Source: JBFHES01 sp041584015
GTDB taxonomy: Bacteria > Bacteroidota > Bacteroidia > Bacteroidales > M50B96
Length of the DNA: 64,000 nt
Assembly: GCA_041584015.1 (NCBI GenBank)
Contig: JBFHES010000001.1
Location: 9,460-73,459 of the forward strand
Direction of reading: 5' to 3'
Shown: positions 35,959 to 44,674 of the stretch, one piece after another
How positions within the stretch are numbered: the first letter of the stretch is position 1
Layout of the letters: each line of letters opens with the position of its first letter
Made by a program: the position numbers and the translations under genes
The notes under the pieces: model-generated
Told to the model about the DNA's origin: nothing
What the model saw: only the letters and a program-made list of their open reading frames with translations
The model's database searches: none

Positions 35959-37587
35959 CTATCTTAGAACTACAAATTTACGTGCAAAATCCTGATTAGC
36001 TCCAATACCACGAATAATGTAATTTCCCGGTAATAGATCGGACACATTTAAAGATACCATCTTTCCATTAGCAGCTTGTTCCTTTACAAGTTGCCCTGTT
36101 ATTGAATAAACGCTGATTTGTGAAATAGTAAAGGAACTTTCGATCTTTAGTTGCGAGCTGGCAGGATTTGGATAAATCATCACCAATTCATCAACCTCTA
36201 ATTCTACTTCCTCTATTCCAATATTCCCCAGATGAAATCGTCCTAAGAAACAGTCATCAATGGGGCAGATGCCTATTGAATCACCTCTGGACTGTCCATA
36301 TACTATTAGGTCATTTTCAATAAATGTAAAACTCTTTGACGAAAATTCTGATTCAATAACGCCGATCGTACTTTTATAGTTTCCAGCGGAATCTAACTGT
36401 AAAATCCCAGTGTTGTTTCCAGAATGATTGAATACAGTATCTGTATCTATTACAAGCATGTTCTGGCATGAAAGGGACATAAAAATGTCGCCAGATGAAT
36501 GCACCTGCAGCTCATATGCATATTGTTGACCATCTCCAGTGAATTGTTTTGCCCATATTACATCTCCATTTGCTTTGGTTTTCCACAGAAGAAAATCCTT
36601 CAAGTCAAATGCCATTAGCTCTCCATTAATGTGAAGCGTATCGTATTGTAGGTAATTGGTAAAATAGTGCTCTCCTTGTTGATTAATATCCATAAAATGT
36701 AACTCATTATCTACTAGAGGATAACCAGGGTAAGTTCTTATATCCTCAACCTGACCATTAGCTGAATTAATAGAAACAAAATAGGTGCTCGGGTAATTTG
36801 GAGCATAAAGGGTATCACTTCCAAAAATACAATCGTCATTATCGACTCTACCAGTCACTTCAATTCGCTTACTAACTGGATTGTATCTTACTCGTTCACC
36901 ATCCCATCCAACACCATAAAATCTGCTTAACCAATTGAAGTTCCCTGCAGAATCAAATTTACATAGGAATGTCGGAGAATTGTTTCCTGCCATAGTTAAT
37001 GTTGTATCACCAATTACTATAGTTCCCAGAAAACTGCCACTAGCATAGATGCTCTCTTCTTCATCAGTACAAATAAATCCTACACGCGACATATTTTGTG
37101 TAACAGAAGCACTGTCCTTATGAAAACGCTGATGCCATAGTAATTCTCCTGAAGGGCTATATTTAGCAAGGATGGTTTCTGGTTTATTTGCAGTAAAGCC
37201 CGATTCTACGAAAGTATCACCAGCAAAACAATAAATGGGATGAAACATGTGGTTTGCATAGATATTTCCAGATGGACAAGCAAGCATGTCCTTAGTAGTT
37301 GCATAGCCATATAAAGCATCGTAACCATGACAATTGAACCAAGCCCATTCACCATTCCCAGCATACTGCACCATGTAAGAGCTCCAATCCTGCTCAAATG
37401 AAGTAAGCGGAGGATCGGTCCAATTTAACTCTGACTCATAAGGTCCATACAATAGAAAGCCATCATCTGCCTGTTCAGTTACAAATGTGGCACTTGAAAA
37501 ATGTTCTTTTACCCACAACCATTCTCCTTGCTGAGCCAATGAGCCATAAGTTGTAAAAACTAGAAATAGTATAATTAGGTGTTTCAT
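35959..37587 (-). CDS. Secreted beta-propeller-like protein with T9SS type A sorting domain
   Basis: 542 residues from the ATG at 37587; two residues upstream begin with TTG. Signal peptide MKHLIILFLVFTTYGSLAQ. The body has repeated units of the SBBP type (for example ILAKYSPSGELLWHQRF, FLCKFDSAGNFNWLSRF, LLWKTKANGDVIWAKQF), each ending in a W, as in seven-bladed propellers of Bacteroidota surface proteins. The C-terminus (IYPNPASSQLKI, GNYIIRGIG, ARKFVVLR) is a T9SS type A domain. Function unknown. Confidence 0.85.
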   Translation of the reverse strand: MKHLIILFLVFTTYGSLAQQGEWLWVKEHFSSATFVTEQADDGFLLYGPYESELNWTDPPLTSFEQDWSSYMVQYAGNGEWAWFNCHGYDALYGYATTKDMLACPSGNIYANHMFHPIYCFAGDTFVESGFTANKPETILAKYSPSGELLWHQRFHKDSASVTQNMSRVGFICTDEEESIYASGSFLGTIVIGDTTLTMAGNNSPTFLCKFDSAGNFNWLSRFYGVGWDGERVRYNPVSKRIEVTGRVDNDDCIFGSDTLYAPNYPSTYFVSINSANGQVEDIRTYPGYPLVDNELHFMDINQQGEHYFTNYLQYDTLHINGELMAFDLKDFLLWKTKANGDVIWAKQFTGDGQQYAYELQVHSSGDIFMSLSCQNMLVIDTDTVFNHSGNNTGILQLDSAGNYKSTIGVIESEFSSKSFTFIENDLIVYGQSRGDSIGICPIDDCFLGRFHLGNIGIEEVELEVDELVMIYPNPASSQLKIESSFTISQISVYSITGQLVKEQAANGKMVSLNVSDLLPGNYIIRGIGANQDFARKFVVLR

Positions 37588-37737
37588 ATGCAAAGATTCC
37601 AGATTAAAGCTATTTAGTTAATTTCAATAATAGAGAGCAACATTTTATTAACACCTGTAGACTTATACAAAAAGATTAAGCCTTTCTAAAAAAACATAGC
37701 TGTACTTCTCTCAATTAACGTTAGCAAAATCAAAAAT

Positions 37738-37773
37738 ACAAAAAAAAGGGATGATCTTACGATCATCCCTTTG
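37738..37773 (-). terminator. Terminator of the hydCBA operon
   Basis: Stem AAAGGGATGATC-TTAC-GATCATCCCTTT, followed on the minus strand by a T run, 24 bases past the hydA stop codon. Confidence 0.9.
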
Positions 37774-37795
37774 TATATAAATTGATTTGTTTCAA

Positions 37796-39583
37796 TTAAT
37801 ATCTGTTACGCTTTTGATAATGTGTGTGTAATAGTTCGTGTGCTTTGTGTCCGTTTGCATCGCCTAAATACTCTTCATAAAGCTTAGCAACCTCAGCATT
37901 CTCATGTGATTTACGTTTAGCTTTACCTTCGTCTTCTGAGTAAATAGCTGCGGTACGCTTAGCTCGAATTTCTGCATTTGTTGGAATTGGCTGGCCTCCG
38001 CCACCAATACATCCACCAGGACAAGCCATTACCTCAACAAAGTGGTAAGGTGAAGTTCCAGCAGCAATCTGATCCATAATAATACGAGCGTTCTTTAATC
38101 CGTGAGCTACAGCTACATTCAATTCTGCACCTTCTAAGAATTTCCAAGCATCAACACAACCTTCAACTTTAATTGAAGCAGCCTTGATTCCTTCGGAACC
38201 ACGAACCGGCATAATGTTTAAGTTCTCGAAAGGAACTTCGCGACCTGTTACTAATTCGTAAGCAGTACGTAAAGCAGCTTCCATAACACCACCTGTTGCA
38301 CCGAAAATTACTCCGGCACCTGTTGATTCACCCATGATACTATCATAGTCAGAATCCTCAAGATGTACGAAGTCAATACCAGCTTGCTTAATCATATGAC
38401 CTAACTCACGAGTAGTTAAACCAGCATCAACATCCTGGTATCCGCTATCGTTCATTTCAGGGCGATTCGCTTCGTACTTTTTAGCAGCACAAGGCATAAT
38501 AGCTACAGAAATAACGTCTTTTGGATCGATACCTTTCTTATCAGCATAATATGTTTTTGCTAAGGCACCAAACATTTGCTGTGGCGACTTACAAGTTGAT
38601 AAGTGACCAAGGTGCTCAGGATACATGTGCTCAATAAACTTAACCCAACCCGGAGAACATGAAGTCATCAATGGAAGTTTTACTTCAGGATTCTTGTCAA
38701 CAAGAGCACCTTTTAAACGACCTAATAATTCTGTTCCTTCCTCAATAATTGTAAGGTCGGCAGTAAAGTCAGTATCAAGTACTGAGTCCATACCCATTTT
38801 CTTCATCGCCGTTACCATTTTACCAGTAACACGTGTTCCAACCGGATATCCTAACATTTCGCCAAGAGCAACACGTACCGAAGGAGCTGTATTCATTACA
38901 ACATGCTTCTTAGGATTATCCATAGCTTCCCATAGGTAATCTGTGTATCTTCTCTCTGTTAATGCACCAGTAGGACAGCGGTTAATGCACTGACCACAAT
39001 TCGTACAAACAACTTCGTTTAACGGAAGATCCATGAACGTAGAAATTTTCATGTGATCACCTTTATTGGCAACTGTAAGAGCGTTTACATGCTGCAACTC
39101 AGAACAAGTTCTAACGCAACGCTGGCAACGAATACACTTACTATCATCTTTCTCAATTGACCAGGAAGATTTATCAATCTCGATATTTTCTTTAACTACG
39201 CTTTGGTAGATATTGTTGTCAACGTTGTATTCAGCAGCAACCGACTGTAATTCACAGTTCATACTACGGTAACAAGTTGTACATTGTGTATTGTGTTCTG
39301 ATACAAGCAGAGCAGCTACATCTCTTCTTGCCATACGAACTTTTGCAGTATTTGTCTTAACGATCATTCCTTCTGCTGCCGGAGCGGCACAAGAAGCAGT
39401 AAGAGCACGCTGACCTTCAACTTCAACAACACAAATTCTACAGTTACCTGCTACGCAAAGGTCTTCGTGATGACAAAGCGTTGGAATGTGTACGTTAACT
39501 TTTTTGGCAGCATCCAGAACTGAGGTTCCCTTTTCAACGGCAACCTGCATTCCATCTATTGTAAGGTTTATTTGATTTTTCAT
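37796..39583 (-). CDS. hydA: [FeFe]-hydrogenase catalytic subunit (group A3 type)
   Basis: 595 residues from the ATG at 39583; the frame to 39592 begins with TTG. Domains in order: plant-type [2Fe-2S] (PTLCHHEDLCVAGNCRIC then SCAAP), the His-x3-Cys-x2-Cys-x5-Cys cluster (HNTQCTTCYRSMNC), two [4Fe-4S] (CIRCQRCVRTC and CTNCGQCINRC), then the H-cluster domain. H-cluster cysteines are C309 in TSCSPGW, C365 in MPCAAKK, C521 and C525 in ACPGGCIGGGGQP. All are present, so it should be catalytic. The small-subunit tail (LYEEYL, AHELLHTHY) ends the protein, without the extra C-terminal [2Fe-2S] of the Thermotoga enzyme. It is in an operon with NuoF- and NuoE-like genes, so H2 is exchanged with NADH, possibly with ferredoxin. 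Confidence 0.95.
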   Translation of the reverse strand: MKNQINLTIDGMQVAVEKGTSVLDAAKKVNVHIPTLCHHEDLCVAGNCRICVVEVEGQRALTASCAAPAAEGMIVKTNTAKVRMARRDVAALLVSEHNTQCTTCYRSMNCELQSVAAEYNVDNNIYQSVVKENIEIDKSSWSIEKDDSKCIRCQRCVRTCSELQHVNALTVANKGDHMKISTFMDLPLNEVVCTNCGQCINRCPTGALTERRYTDYLWEAMDNPKKHVVMNTAPSVRVALGEMLGYPVGTRVTGKMVTAMKKMGMDSVLDTDFTADLTIIEEGTELLGRLKGALVDKNPEVKLPLMTSCSPGWVKFIEHMYPEHLGHLSTCKSPQQMFGALAKTYYADKKGIDPKDVISVAIMPCAAKKYEANRPEMNDSGYQDVDAGLTTRELGHMIKQAGIDFVHLEDSDYDSIMGESTGAGVIFGATGGVMEAALRTAYELVTGREVPFENLNIMPVRGSEGIKAASIKVEGCVDAWKFLEGAELNVAVAHGLKNARIIMDQIAAGTSPYHFVEVMACPGGCIGGGGQPIPTNAEIRAKRTAAIYSEDEGKAKRKSHENAEVAKLYEEYLGDANGHKAHELLHTHYQKRNRY

Positions 39584-39612
39584 TTTTACCAATTTTAATT
39601 GTTACACACTTC

Positions 39613-40785
39613 TTAGTAAACCATCTCTTCTGTGAAGTTCTCAACTATTGAAGCAAATGAATTAGCAACTGATTGACCTAAACCACACTTTGAAGCAATC
39701 TTCATAGTGTCGGTTAATTTCATCAACTGTTTTAAATAAGTCTCAGGCTTCACATCATTTTTAATCGCTTCAACACCTTTCAGTAATTGCTGCGTTCCAA
39801 CACGACATGGTGTACACTGACCACATGATTCTTCTACAAAGAAATCAAGGTAGTTATGTAATACATTATACATTGAGCGGCTGCTATTAAACAACATCAT
39901 TGATCCACCGGTAGGCATTCCTTCGAAACCAATAATAGTTTGGTCGAATTTTTTGCGAGGTACACAGAATCCTGAAGCGCCACCAACCTGAACAGCTTTT
40001 GTATCGCCATCACCAAACTCTGCAACAAAGTCTGATAATTTCATACCTAGCTCAAGTTCAAAAACACCTGGTTTTGGCGTATCACCAGACACAGAAAACA
40101 ATTTAGAACCACGAGAATCCTGTGTTCCTAGCTTGTTATACTCTTCATGTCCGATACGGCAAATAAGCTGAGCATTTACAAAAGTCTCAACGTTGTTAAC
40201 AACAGTTGGTTTGTTCATAAATCCTTCAACTACCGGGAATGGCGGCTTGTTACGAGGCTCACCTCTTTTACCTTCCATTGATTCAATCAATGCAGTTTCT
40301 TCACCACATACATAAGCACCACTACCAAGTCTTATTTCAATTTTAAAATCTAAACCAAACTTCTCAGTGTACTCATGAAAAATCTCTAATTCTTTGTTTA
40401 GCTCGGTAAGCATAAACTTGTATTCTCCTCTTAGGTAGATATACCCGATGGTTGCACCAATTGCATAACCACAAATGGCCATTCCTGAGAATACTTTGCG
40501 AGGTACCTTTAAAAGAATCTCACGATCTTTAAAAGTTCCTGGCTCACCTTCATCAGCATTACAAATTACGTATTTCTGATCTGCTTTCTGACCGGCACCA
40601 AATTTCCACTTTAATCCGGTTGGGAAACCAGCACCACCTCTACCGCGCACACCAGACTCAATAATCTCCTGGATTATCTCTTCTGGTTTGCTCTTTAAGG
40701 CTTTTTCTAACACTTTATATTTTACCGATGTATATCCTCCGAAGATAACATCAGCTCTGTTTACACCATTATTTAAATTACTCAT
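39613..40785 (-). CDS. hydB: NuoF/HydB-like NADH- and FMN-binding hydrogenase subunit, compact form
   Basis: 390 residues. FMN/NADH-binding motifs GRGGAG (48-53) and GEPGTFKDREI, the SLBB region, and a [4Fe-4S] site with C321, C324, C327 and C367 (SCGQCTPCR...KCGLGQ) are intact. It is much shorter than bifurcating HydB of about 600 residues: the N-terminal thioredoxin-like [2Fe-2S] domain and the C-terminal two-[4Fe-4S] ferredoxin domain are absent. It therefore resembles plain NuoF. It lies between hydC and hydA with short gaps (47 and 29 bases). Whether the complex bifurcates or simply uses NADH cannot be decided from this. Confidence 0.93.
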   Translation of the reverse strand: MSNLNNGVNRADVIFGGYTSVKYKVLEKALKSKPEEIIQEIIESGVRGRGGAGFPTGLKWKFGAGQKADQKYVICNADEGEPGTFKDREILLKVPRKVFSGMAICGYAIGATIGYIYLRGEYKFMLTELNKELEIFHEYTEKFGLDFKIEIRLGSGAYVCGEETALIESMEGKRGEPRNKPPFPVVEGFMNKPTVVNNVETFVNAQLICRIGHEEYNKLGTQDSRGSKLFSVSGDTPKPGVFELELGMKLSDFVAEFGDGDTKAVQVGGASGFCVPRKKFDQTIIGFEGMPTGGSMMLFNSSRSMYNVLHNYLDFFVEESCGQCTPCRVGTQQLLKGVEAIKNDVKPETYLKQLMKLTDTMKIASKCGLGQSVANSFASIVENFTEEMVY

Positions 40786-40832
40786 TTTCTGTTCTTTTTA
40801 GGTTACTAATTCTTTTTAAAGAACTACCGCTG

Positions 40833-41297
40833 TTACTTTTTGCGATATTCAGCAATGATTTCTACTACCTTATCAGGTGTTAAGTCTGTATAAGGCTGCT
40901 CATTAATCAACATTGAAGGCTCTTTGTCGCTCCATCCAATATCGTTGGTTTCGAGTAGTGTAAACTTTTTACATGGGGATGTTTCACCCACCTTAATTTT
41001 GAGGAGATCTTCAAGGGTTCTTACAATTTCTCTTTTCCCTTTCATCTCAGCAATAATCGATTTGCATACGCGAATCACATATTCACCACGCTCTTCAGTG
41101 TCGAGGAATGAATAGAAGGAAGCGGTTCCGTATACTTCGGCTGCTGATAAGTCTAGCTCACGAGCGATTTCAACCATACACTCTTTAGAAAGATAATTTC
41201 TCTCGTCGACAATGCCTTGAAGGATCGGCATTAGACTTTCTCTTTCTCGTCCGTACTTATCGGCTAGATTCTTTACTTTGTCTTGAACTTCTGCCAT
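40833..41297 (-). CDS. hydC: NuoE/HydC-like subunit with degenerate [2Fe-2S] site
   Basis: 154 residues with the full NuoE layout: an N-terminal helical bundle (ESLMPILQGIVDERNYLS, LDLSAAEVYGTASFYSF) and a C-terminal thioredoxin-like domain (YVIRVCKS..., then LLETNDIGW..., LTPDKVVEII). The usual ligands are C-x4-C and C-x3-C. Here the first is C78, but the second is A83, the third D119 and the fourth S123. Only one of four cysteines remains, so a normal [2Fe-2S] cluster cannot form; C40 and C109 lie elsewhere. The frame is intact and the fold conserved. It is first gene of the operon with NuoF-like and [FeFe]-hydrogenase genes, behind a dyad operator candidate. Confidence 0.92.
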   Translation of the reverse strand: MAEVQDKVKNLADKYGRERESLMPILQGIVDERNYLSKECMVEIARELDLSAAEVYGTASFYSFLDTEERGEYVIRVCKSIIAEMKGKREIVRTLEDLLKIKVGETSPCKKFTLLETNDIGWSDKEPSMLINEQPYTDLTPDKVVEIIAEYRKK

Positions 41298-41337
41298 TTT
41301 TTTAATCTTTTATAATTAATCAACTTTACAGTCATCG

Positions 41338-41359
41338 AAAAGTGGCATATACCACTTTT
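41338..41359 (-). promoter_or_regulatory. Perfect inverted repeat upstream of hydC, operator candidate
   Basis: AAAAGTGG and CCACTTTT separated by six bases, a perfect 8-bp half-site dyad 41-62 bases before the hydC start codon. Further AAAAAGT half-sites lie upstream around 41391-41425. The dyad lacks a following T run on the minus strand, so an operator is more likely than a terminator. It does not match the Rex or FNR/CRP consensus I know. Confidence 0.5.
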
Positions 41360-41496
41360 TCAATGGTAAAAATACGTTCACCAAACTGTAAAAAGTATGA
41401 CTTTGGTTAGACTAAAAAGTGATAAAAGTCAAGAATTATTTAGTATTTAGAACTAATACAAATAACTGACTAAAAAAGACTTAAAAAGGTTTTATT

Positions 41497-43584
41497 CTAT
41501 TTTGGATATTCTATTCTGGAATGATAAATATTGCGTAGTTTTTCTCTAAAAACTTCCTTCACCATGGTCAGCTCTTTAAAGGTAATATCGCTGTCTTCAA
41601 ACTGTCCTTCTTTTTGCTGATACGAAATAATACCATCAACCAAATCGCCAATAATGCGCTCTGAATATTCTTTCAGACTGCGAGATGCTGCTTCAACTGA
41701 ATCAGCCATCATTAACACAGCTGTTTCCTTTGAATGCGGAATTGGACCGTGATAGGTAAATCGACTTATGTCTGCTTCTTCCTCTGGAAAATGCTTTAAG
41801 AATGAACGGTAAAAATACTGAACCGTGGTGGTACCATGATGCGATTGAATAAACTCAATAATGGTTTCCGGCAGCTTATACTTTTTAGCCAGCAGCACAC
41901 CTTCCGAAACATGGCTAATAATCAACTCGGCACTTTCTTCAAAGTCGAGTTTATCATGGGGATTAAAATCGGGCGATTGATTTTCAATAAAGAACGGAGC
42001 CATATTCATCTTACCAATATCATGATACAGTGCGCCTGTTCTTACCAACAGCGGATTTCCACCGATTTTATAAATTGCCTCTTCCGCCAGATTAGCCACC
42101 TGCATAGAGTGCTGAAAAGTACCTGGTGCTTTACTTGCCAGTTCGCGTAATAATGGTGAGTTGGTATCAGAAAGTTCAAGAAGTGTAAGATCAGATAAAA
42201 AGCCAAAAATCTTCTCGAATACGTATATCAACGGATAGGAAGTTAAGATTAACAAACCATTTGCTCCAAGCCACACAAAATTCATCCAATTAATTTTACT
42301 TAAATCGCTCTCGTGAATTAATGACAGGGCAAAATAAATAAAGCTATAGGTAACAAAAACAATGGCCGCACTCCAGAACAGCTGCGAACGTTTGCGAGCA
42401 CTGTGCATAGCAAAAATGGCGACAATACCCGCTATAAATTGCATGAACACAAACTCAAATCCATTTGGTGCAATAAAGCCAATTAATATAATGGTAACCA
42501 CGTGAATAAAAATTGCCAACCGTGAATCGTAAAACGTTCTGATAATAATTGGCAAGAGCGCAAAAGGAATTACGAAAAGGTGGATTACTCCCGTGCGAGC
42601 CGTTAAACCAGCAAGCGATACGAACAATACGGTAAGCAGTAAGATAAATATAGTCTTCTTGCTACTTAACAAAATTTCAATTCTGAAATGAAATAAGAAA
42701 AGGAATAATACCATCATTGCGGCAAGCACCAACAACACCTGCCCCGCGATTATCAGGTAACTATTCGTGCCCAAGCCAAGCATAGCCTCAGATTCTCTTT
42801 TCAAGGATTCAATCACCTTAAACTTATAATCATTAACAATCTCCCCTTTTGAGATTACTTTATCGCCAGCTCTAATTAGGCCATATGTAAGAGAGATATT
42901 GTCCAGTTCTTGTTGCTTCTTTAAGCGTGTAATTTCTTCGTCATAGATTAAATTTGCGACAACAAACTCGGCAATATTAAGCTCCTGAAGGAACTTTAAG
43001 GATAAATCATGGGCAATTCCATTCTCGTATAATATTCTACTAATTTCCTTTTCTAAGGCAGGCACCGATGTAGCTATGGAGAATACTTCTTGCGGAGAAA
43101 ATTCCTCTGCTACGTTTTCCTGTATTACAACCAACGAAGCTCCCGCTGGAACTTCAGACAATATTCCTACATGATAAACATCTTCTATAATGGTGAGCAG
43201 CTCAGAAACACATGCAACTTTTATTGCCTCAGCCAAGGTATCATTCGTCTGTGGTGCCATAACTGCAGACCATACCACATCAACCTTTTGCGATAATAAC
43301 CGCTCTTGCGCAGGCAATAGAGAAATATCAAAACGATAAAAAGGCTTTACTTTTTGTCGTATACTATCTGCTTCAACCTTTACCTCATTGTCGGTTTTAT
43401 AGATTGGAAAATCAAAAGGTGCATTAAGCGTTTCATGCATCCAGGGCATTCCTTGCTTGTATTCATATTTGAATTTACCTTCCTGCGGGAAGAAATAAAC
43501 AATTATGGCTACACTTACTATAAACAGTACAATCCTGTAAAAAAGATTGGAAATTTTAAGGAATGAATTAATAAAAGTCTTCAC
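41497..43584 (-). CDS. 7TM receptor with intracellular HD phosphohydrolase (PgpH-like)
   Basis: 695 residues from a GTG at 43584, the only plausible start before the first membrane helix. One N-terminal helix is followed by a large extracytoplasmic domain (about 45-265), seven membrane helices (about 275-460) and a cytoplasmic HD domain with HSMQVANLAEEA and LYHDIGKM. This is the 7TMR-HD family; the studied member PgpH degrades the second messenger c-di-AMP. The extracytoplasmic domain may sense a small ligand. It is encoded alone, upstream of hydC on the same strand but separated by a 200-base gap. Confidence 0.9.
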   Translation of the reverse strand: MKTFINSFLKISNLFYRIVLFIVSVAIIVYFFPQEGKFKYEYKQGMPWMHETLNAPFDFPIYKTDNEVKVEADSIRQKVKPFYRFDISLLPAQERLLSQKVDVVWSAVMAPQTNDTLAEAIKVACVSELLTIIEDVYHVGILSEVPAGASLVVIQENVAEEFSPQEVFSIATSVPALEKEISRILYENGIAHDLSLKFLQELNIAEFVVANLIYDEEITRLKKQQELDNISLTYGLIRAGDKVISKGEIVNDYKFKVIESLKRESEAMLGLGTNSYLIIAGQVLLVLAAMMVLFLFLFHFRIEILLSSKKTIFILLLTVLFVSLAGLTARTGVIHLFVIPFALLPIIIRTFYDSRLAIFIHVVTIILIGFIAPNGFEFVFMQFIAGIVAIFAMHSARKRSQLFWSAAIVFVTYSFIYFALSLIHESDLSKINWMNFVWLGANGLLILTSYPLIYVFEKIFGFLSDLTLLELSDTNSPLLRELASKAPGTFQHSMQVANLAEEAIYKIGGNPLLVRTGALYHDIGKMNMAPFFIENQSPDFNPHDKLDFEESAELIISHVSEGVLLAKKYKLPETIIEFIQSHHGTTTVQYFYRSFLKHFPEEEADISRFTYHGPIPHSKETAVLMMADSVEAASRSLKEYSERIIGDLVDGIISYQQKEGQFEDSDITFKELTMVKEVFREKLRNIYHSRIEYPK

Positions 43585-43661
43585 TTTCTGGTTTTTATTT
43601 ACTGATAAGGTTAAACAAAGATAATATAATTCTCGACCGCCATTAAAGCTCTGCCATTATG

Positions 43662-44444
43662 CTATGCATCCCGGGCCTCCAATTTCTTTATTAATACGGC
43701 CATCTGATCATTCAGCTCATCCACCTTTGCCTCCAACTCGTCGTTGTTATCACTAACCATGGCATCAACAAATATTGAGTTAACCAACGACAAACCGAAG
43801 ATACCACCTGATATAAGAATAAATATAAAATATAGTTTAGTAAGGAAACCTAGTTCAAATGACAGCCTTGTGGCAATCCTCTCCGGTATTTCGTACCATC
43901 CCTCCATTGTAAACACTTTAAATGTTGAATAAAACGAGGTCAACGGATCGGAAAAAGTATGAGGTGATACTTCTTTGAACAAGTAATACGACAAAACCGA
44001 CACGATAAATAAATACACGAAAAAACCAGCCAAAACAACAAAGGAGGTTTTAAGTGCGCGTTGAATACCTTCGAGTAAGTCGTTTATTCCGGGAACAAAT
44101 TTTATGAACCTAAATGATTTAAATATTCTTAAAACCCTTAACACCAATAGGAATTCGAGATGCAAACCATCTATTTGAAACATATAGACAATTAAAGATG
44201 GTACTGACAAAAGAATGAGAGTAAAATCCAGTCGATCCCAATTTGAGCTGATGTAAACTTTCCATCCCCAGCTTTTAATCTTTACTATCATTTCTAATAA
44301 GAAAAGGCCGGTAATAAAATGATCGACAAACCTTACTGTTTGCTTAAGTGGCTCGGAGCCAAGATTGAATCCATCAATAAAAATGAGTAAAGCATTAATA
44401 AAAATCAATGCCAGTATAAATCGGTTATTAAGGAAGATGCGCAT
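43662..44444 (-). CDS. Voltage-gated ion channel, single-domain bacterial type
   Basis: 260 residues: six membrane helices as in BacNaV channels. The S4 voltage sensor has R103, R106, K109, R112 and K115 at every third position. The pore has a filter T179-M-E-G-W183 (FKVFTMEGWYEI). NaChBac-type sodium channels have TLESW; the E-G-W form recalls calcium-selective or mixed filters, so ion choice is open. The C-terminus (DELEAKVDELNDQMAVLIKKL) is a heptad coiled coil that would hold the tetramer. It is encoded just upstream of the PgpH-like gene on the same strand; a functional link is unproven. Confidence 0.92.
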   Translation of the reverse strand: MRIFLNNRFILALIFINALLIFIDGFNLGSEPLKQTVRFVDHFITGLFLLEMIVKIKSWGWKVYISSNWDRLDFTLILLSVPSLIVYMFQIDGLHLEFLLVLRVLRIFKSFRFIKFVPGINDLLEGIQRALKTSFVVLAGFFVYLFIVSVLSYYLFKEVSPHTFSDPLTSFYSTFKVFTMEGWYEIPERIATRLSFELGFLTKLYFIFILISGGIFGLSLVNSIFVDAMVSDNNDELEAKVDELNDQMAVLIKKLEARDA

Positions 44445-44572
44445 AGTTCAATTTTTATAGAGAATAAAGATAAAGCTGATTATTTTACCAATCTATGATA
44501 AATTTCAAATCCTGCATTTATTAATTACAGGAATCGTTGTTGCTGAAATATTGAAGTTGCAAAATTAGCTAA

Positions 44573-44602
44573 TAAAAAAAGCGATACTAAATGTATCGCT
44601 TT
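44573..44602 (-). terminator. Terminator of the aldolase-like gene
   Basis: AAGCGATAC-TAAAT-GTATCGCTT, followed by a T run on the minus strand, about 70 bases past the stop codon at 44675. Confidence 0.85.
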
Positions 44603-44674
44603 TCCTCAAGGCCATAGCCTCTTATAATCATATTCCCAAACAATTATTTATATTCTTTTGGCAACAAACTTAAA

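Noticed and set aside
40833..41297. HydC cysteine losses as a sequencing or frameshift artefact
   Set aside because: The frame is continuous, flanking residues align with NuoE on both sides of each change, and the changes are separate codons. They look genuine, though resequencing would settle it.
41338..41359. Dyad upstream of hydC as a terminator of the PgpH-like gene
   Set aside because: On the minus strand no T run follows the stem, and it lies over 130 bases past that stop codon, near the hydC start. An operator fits better.
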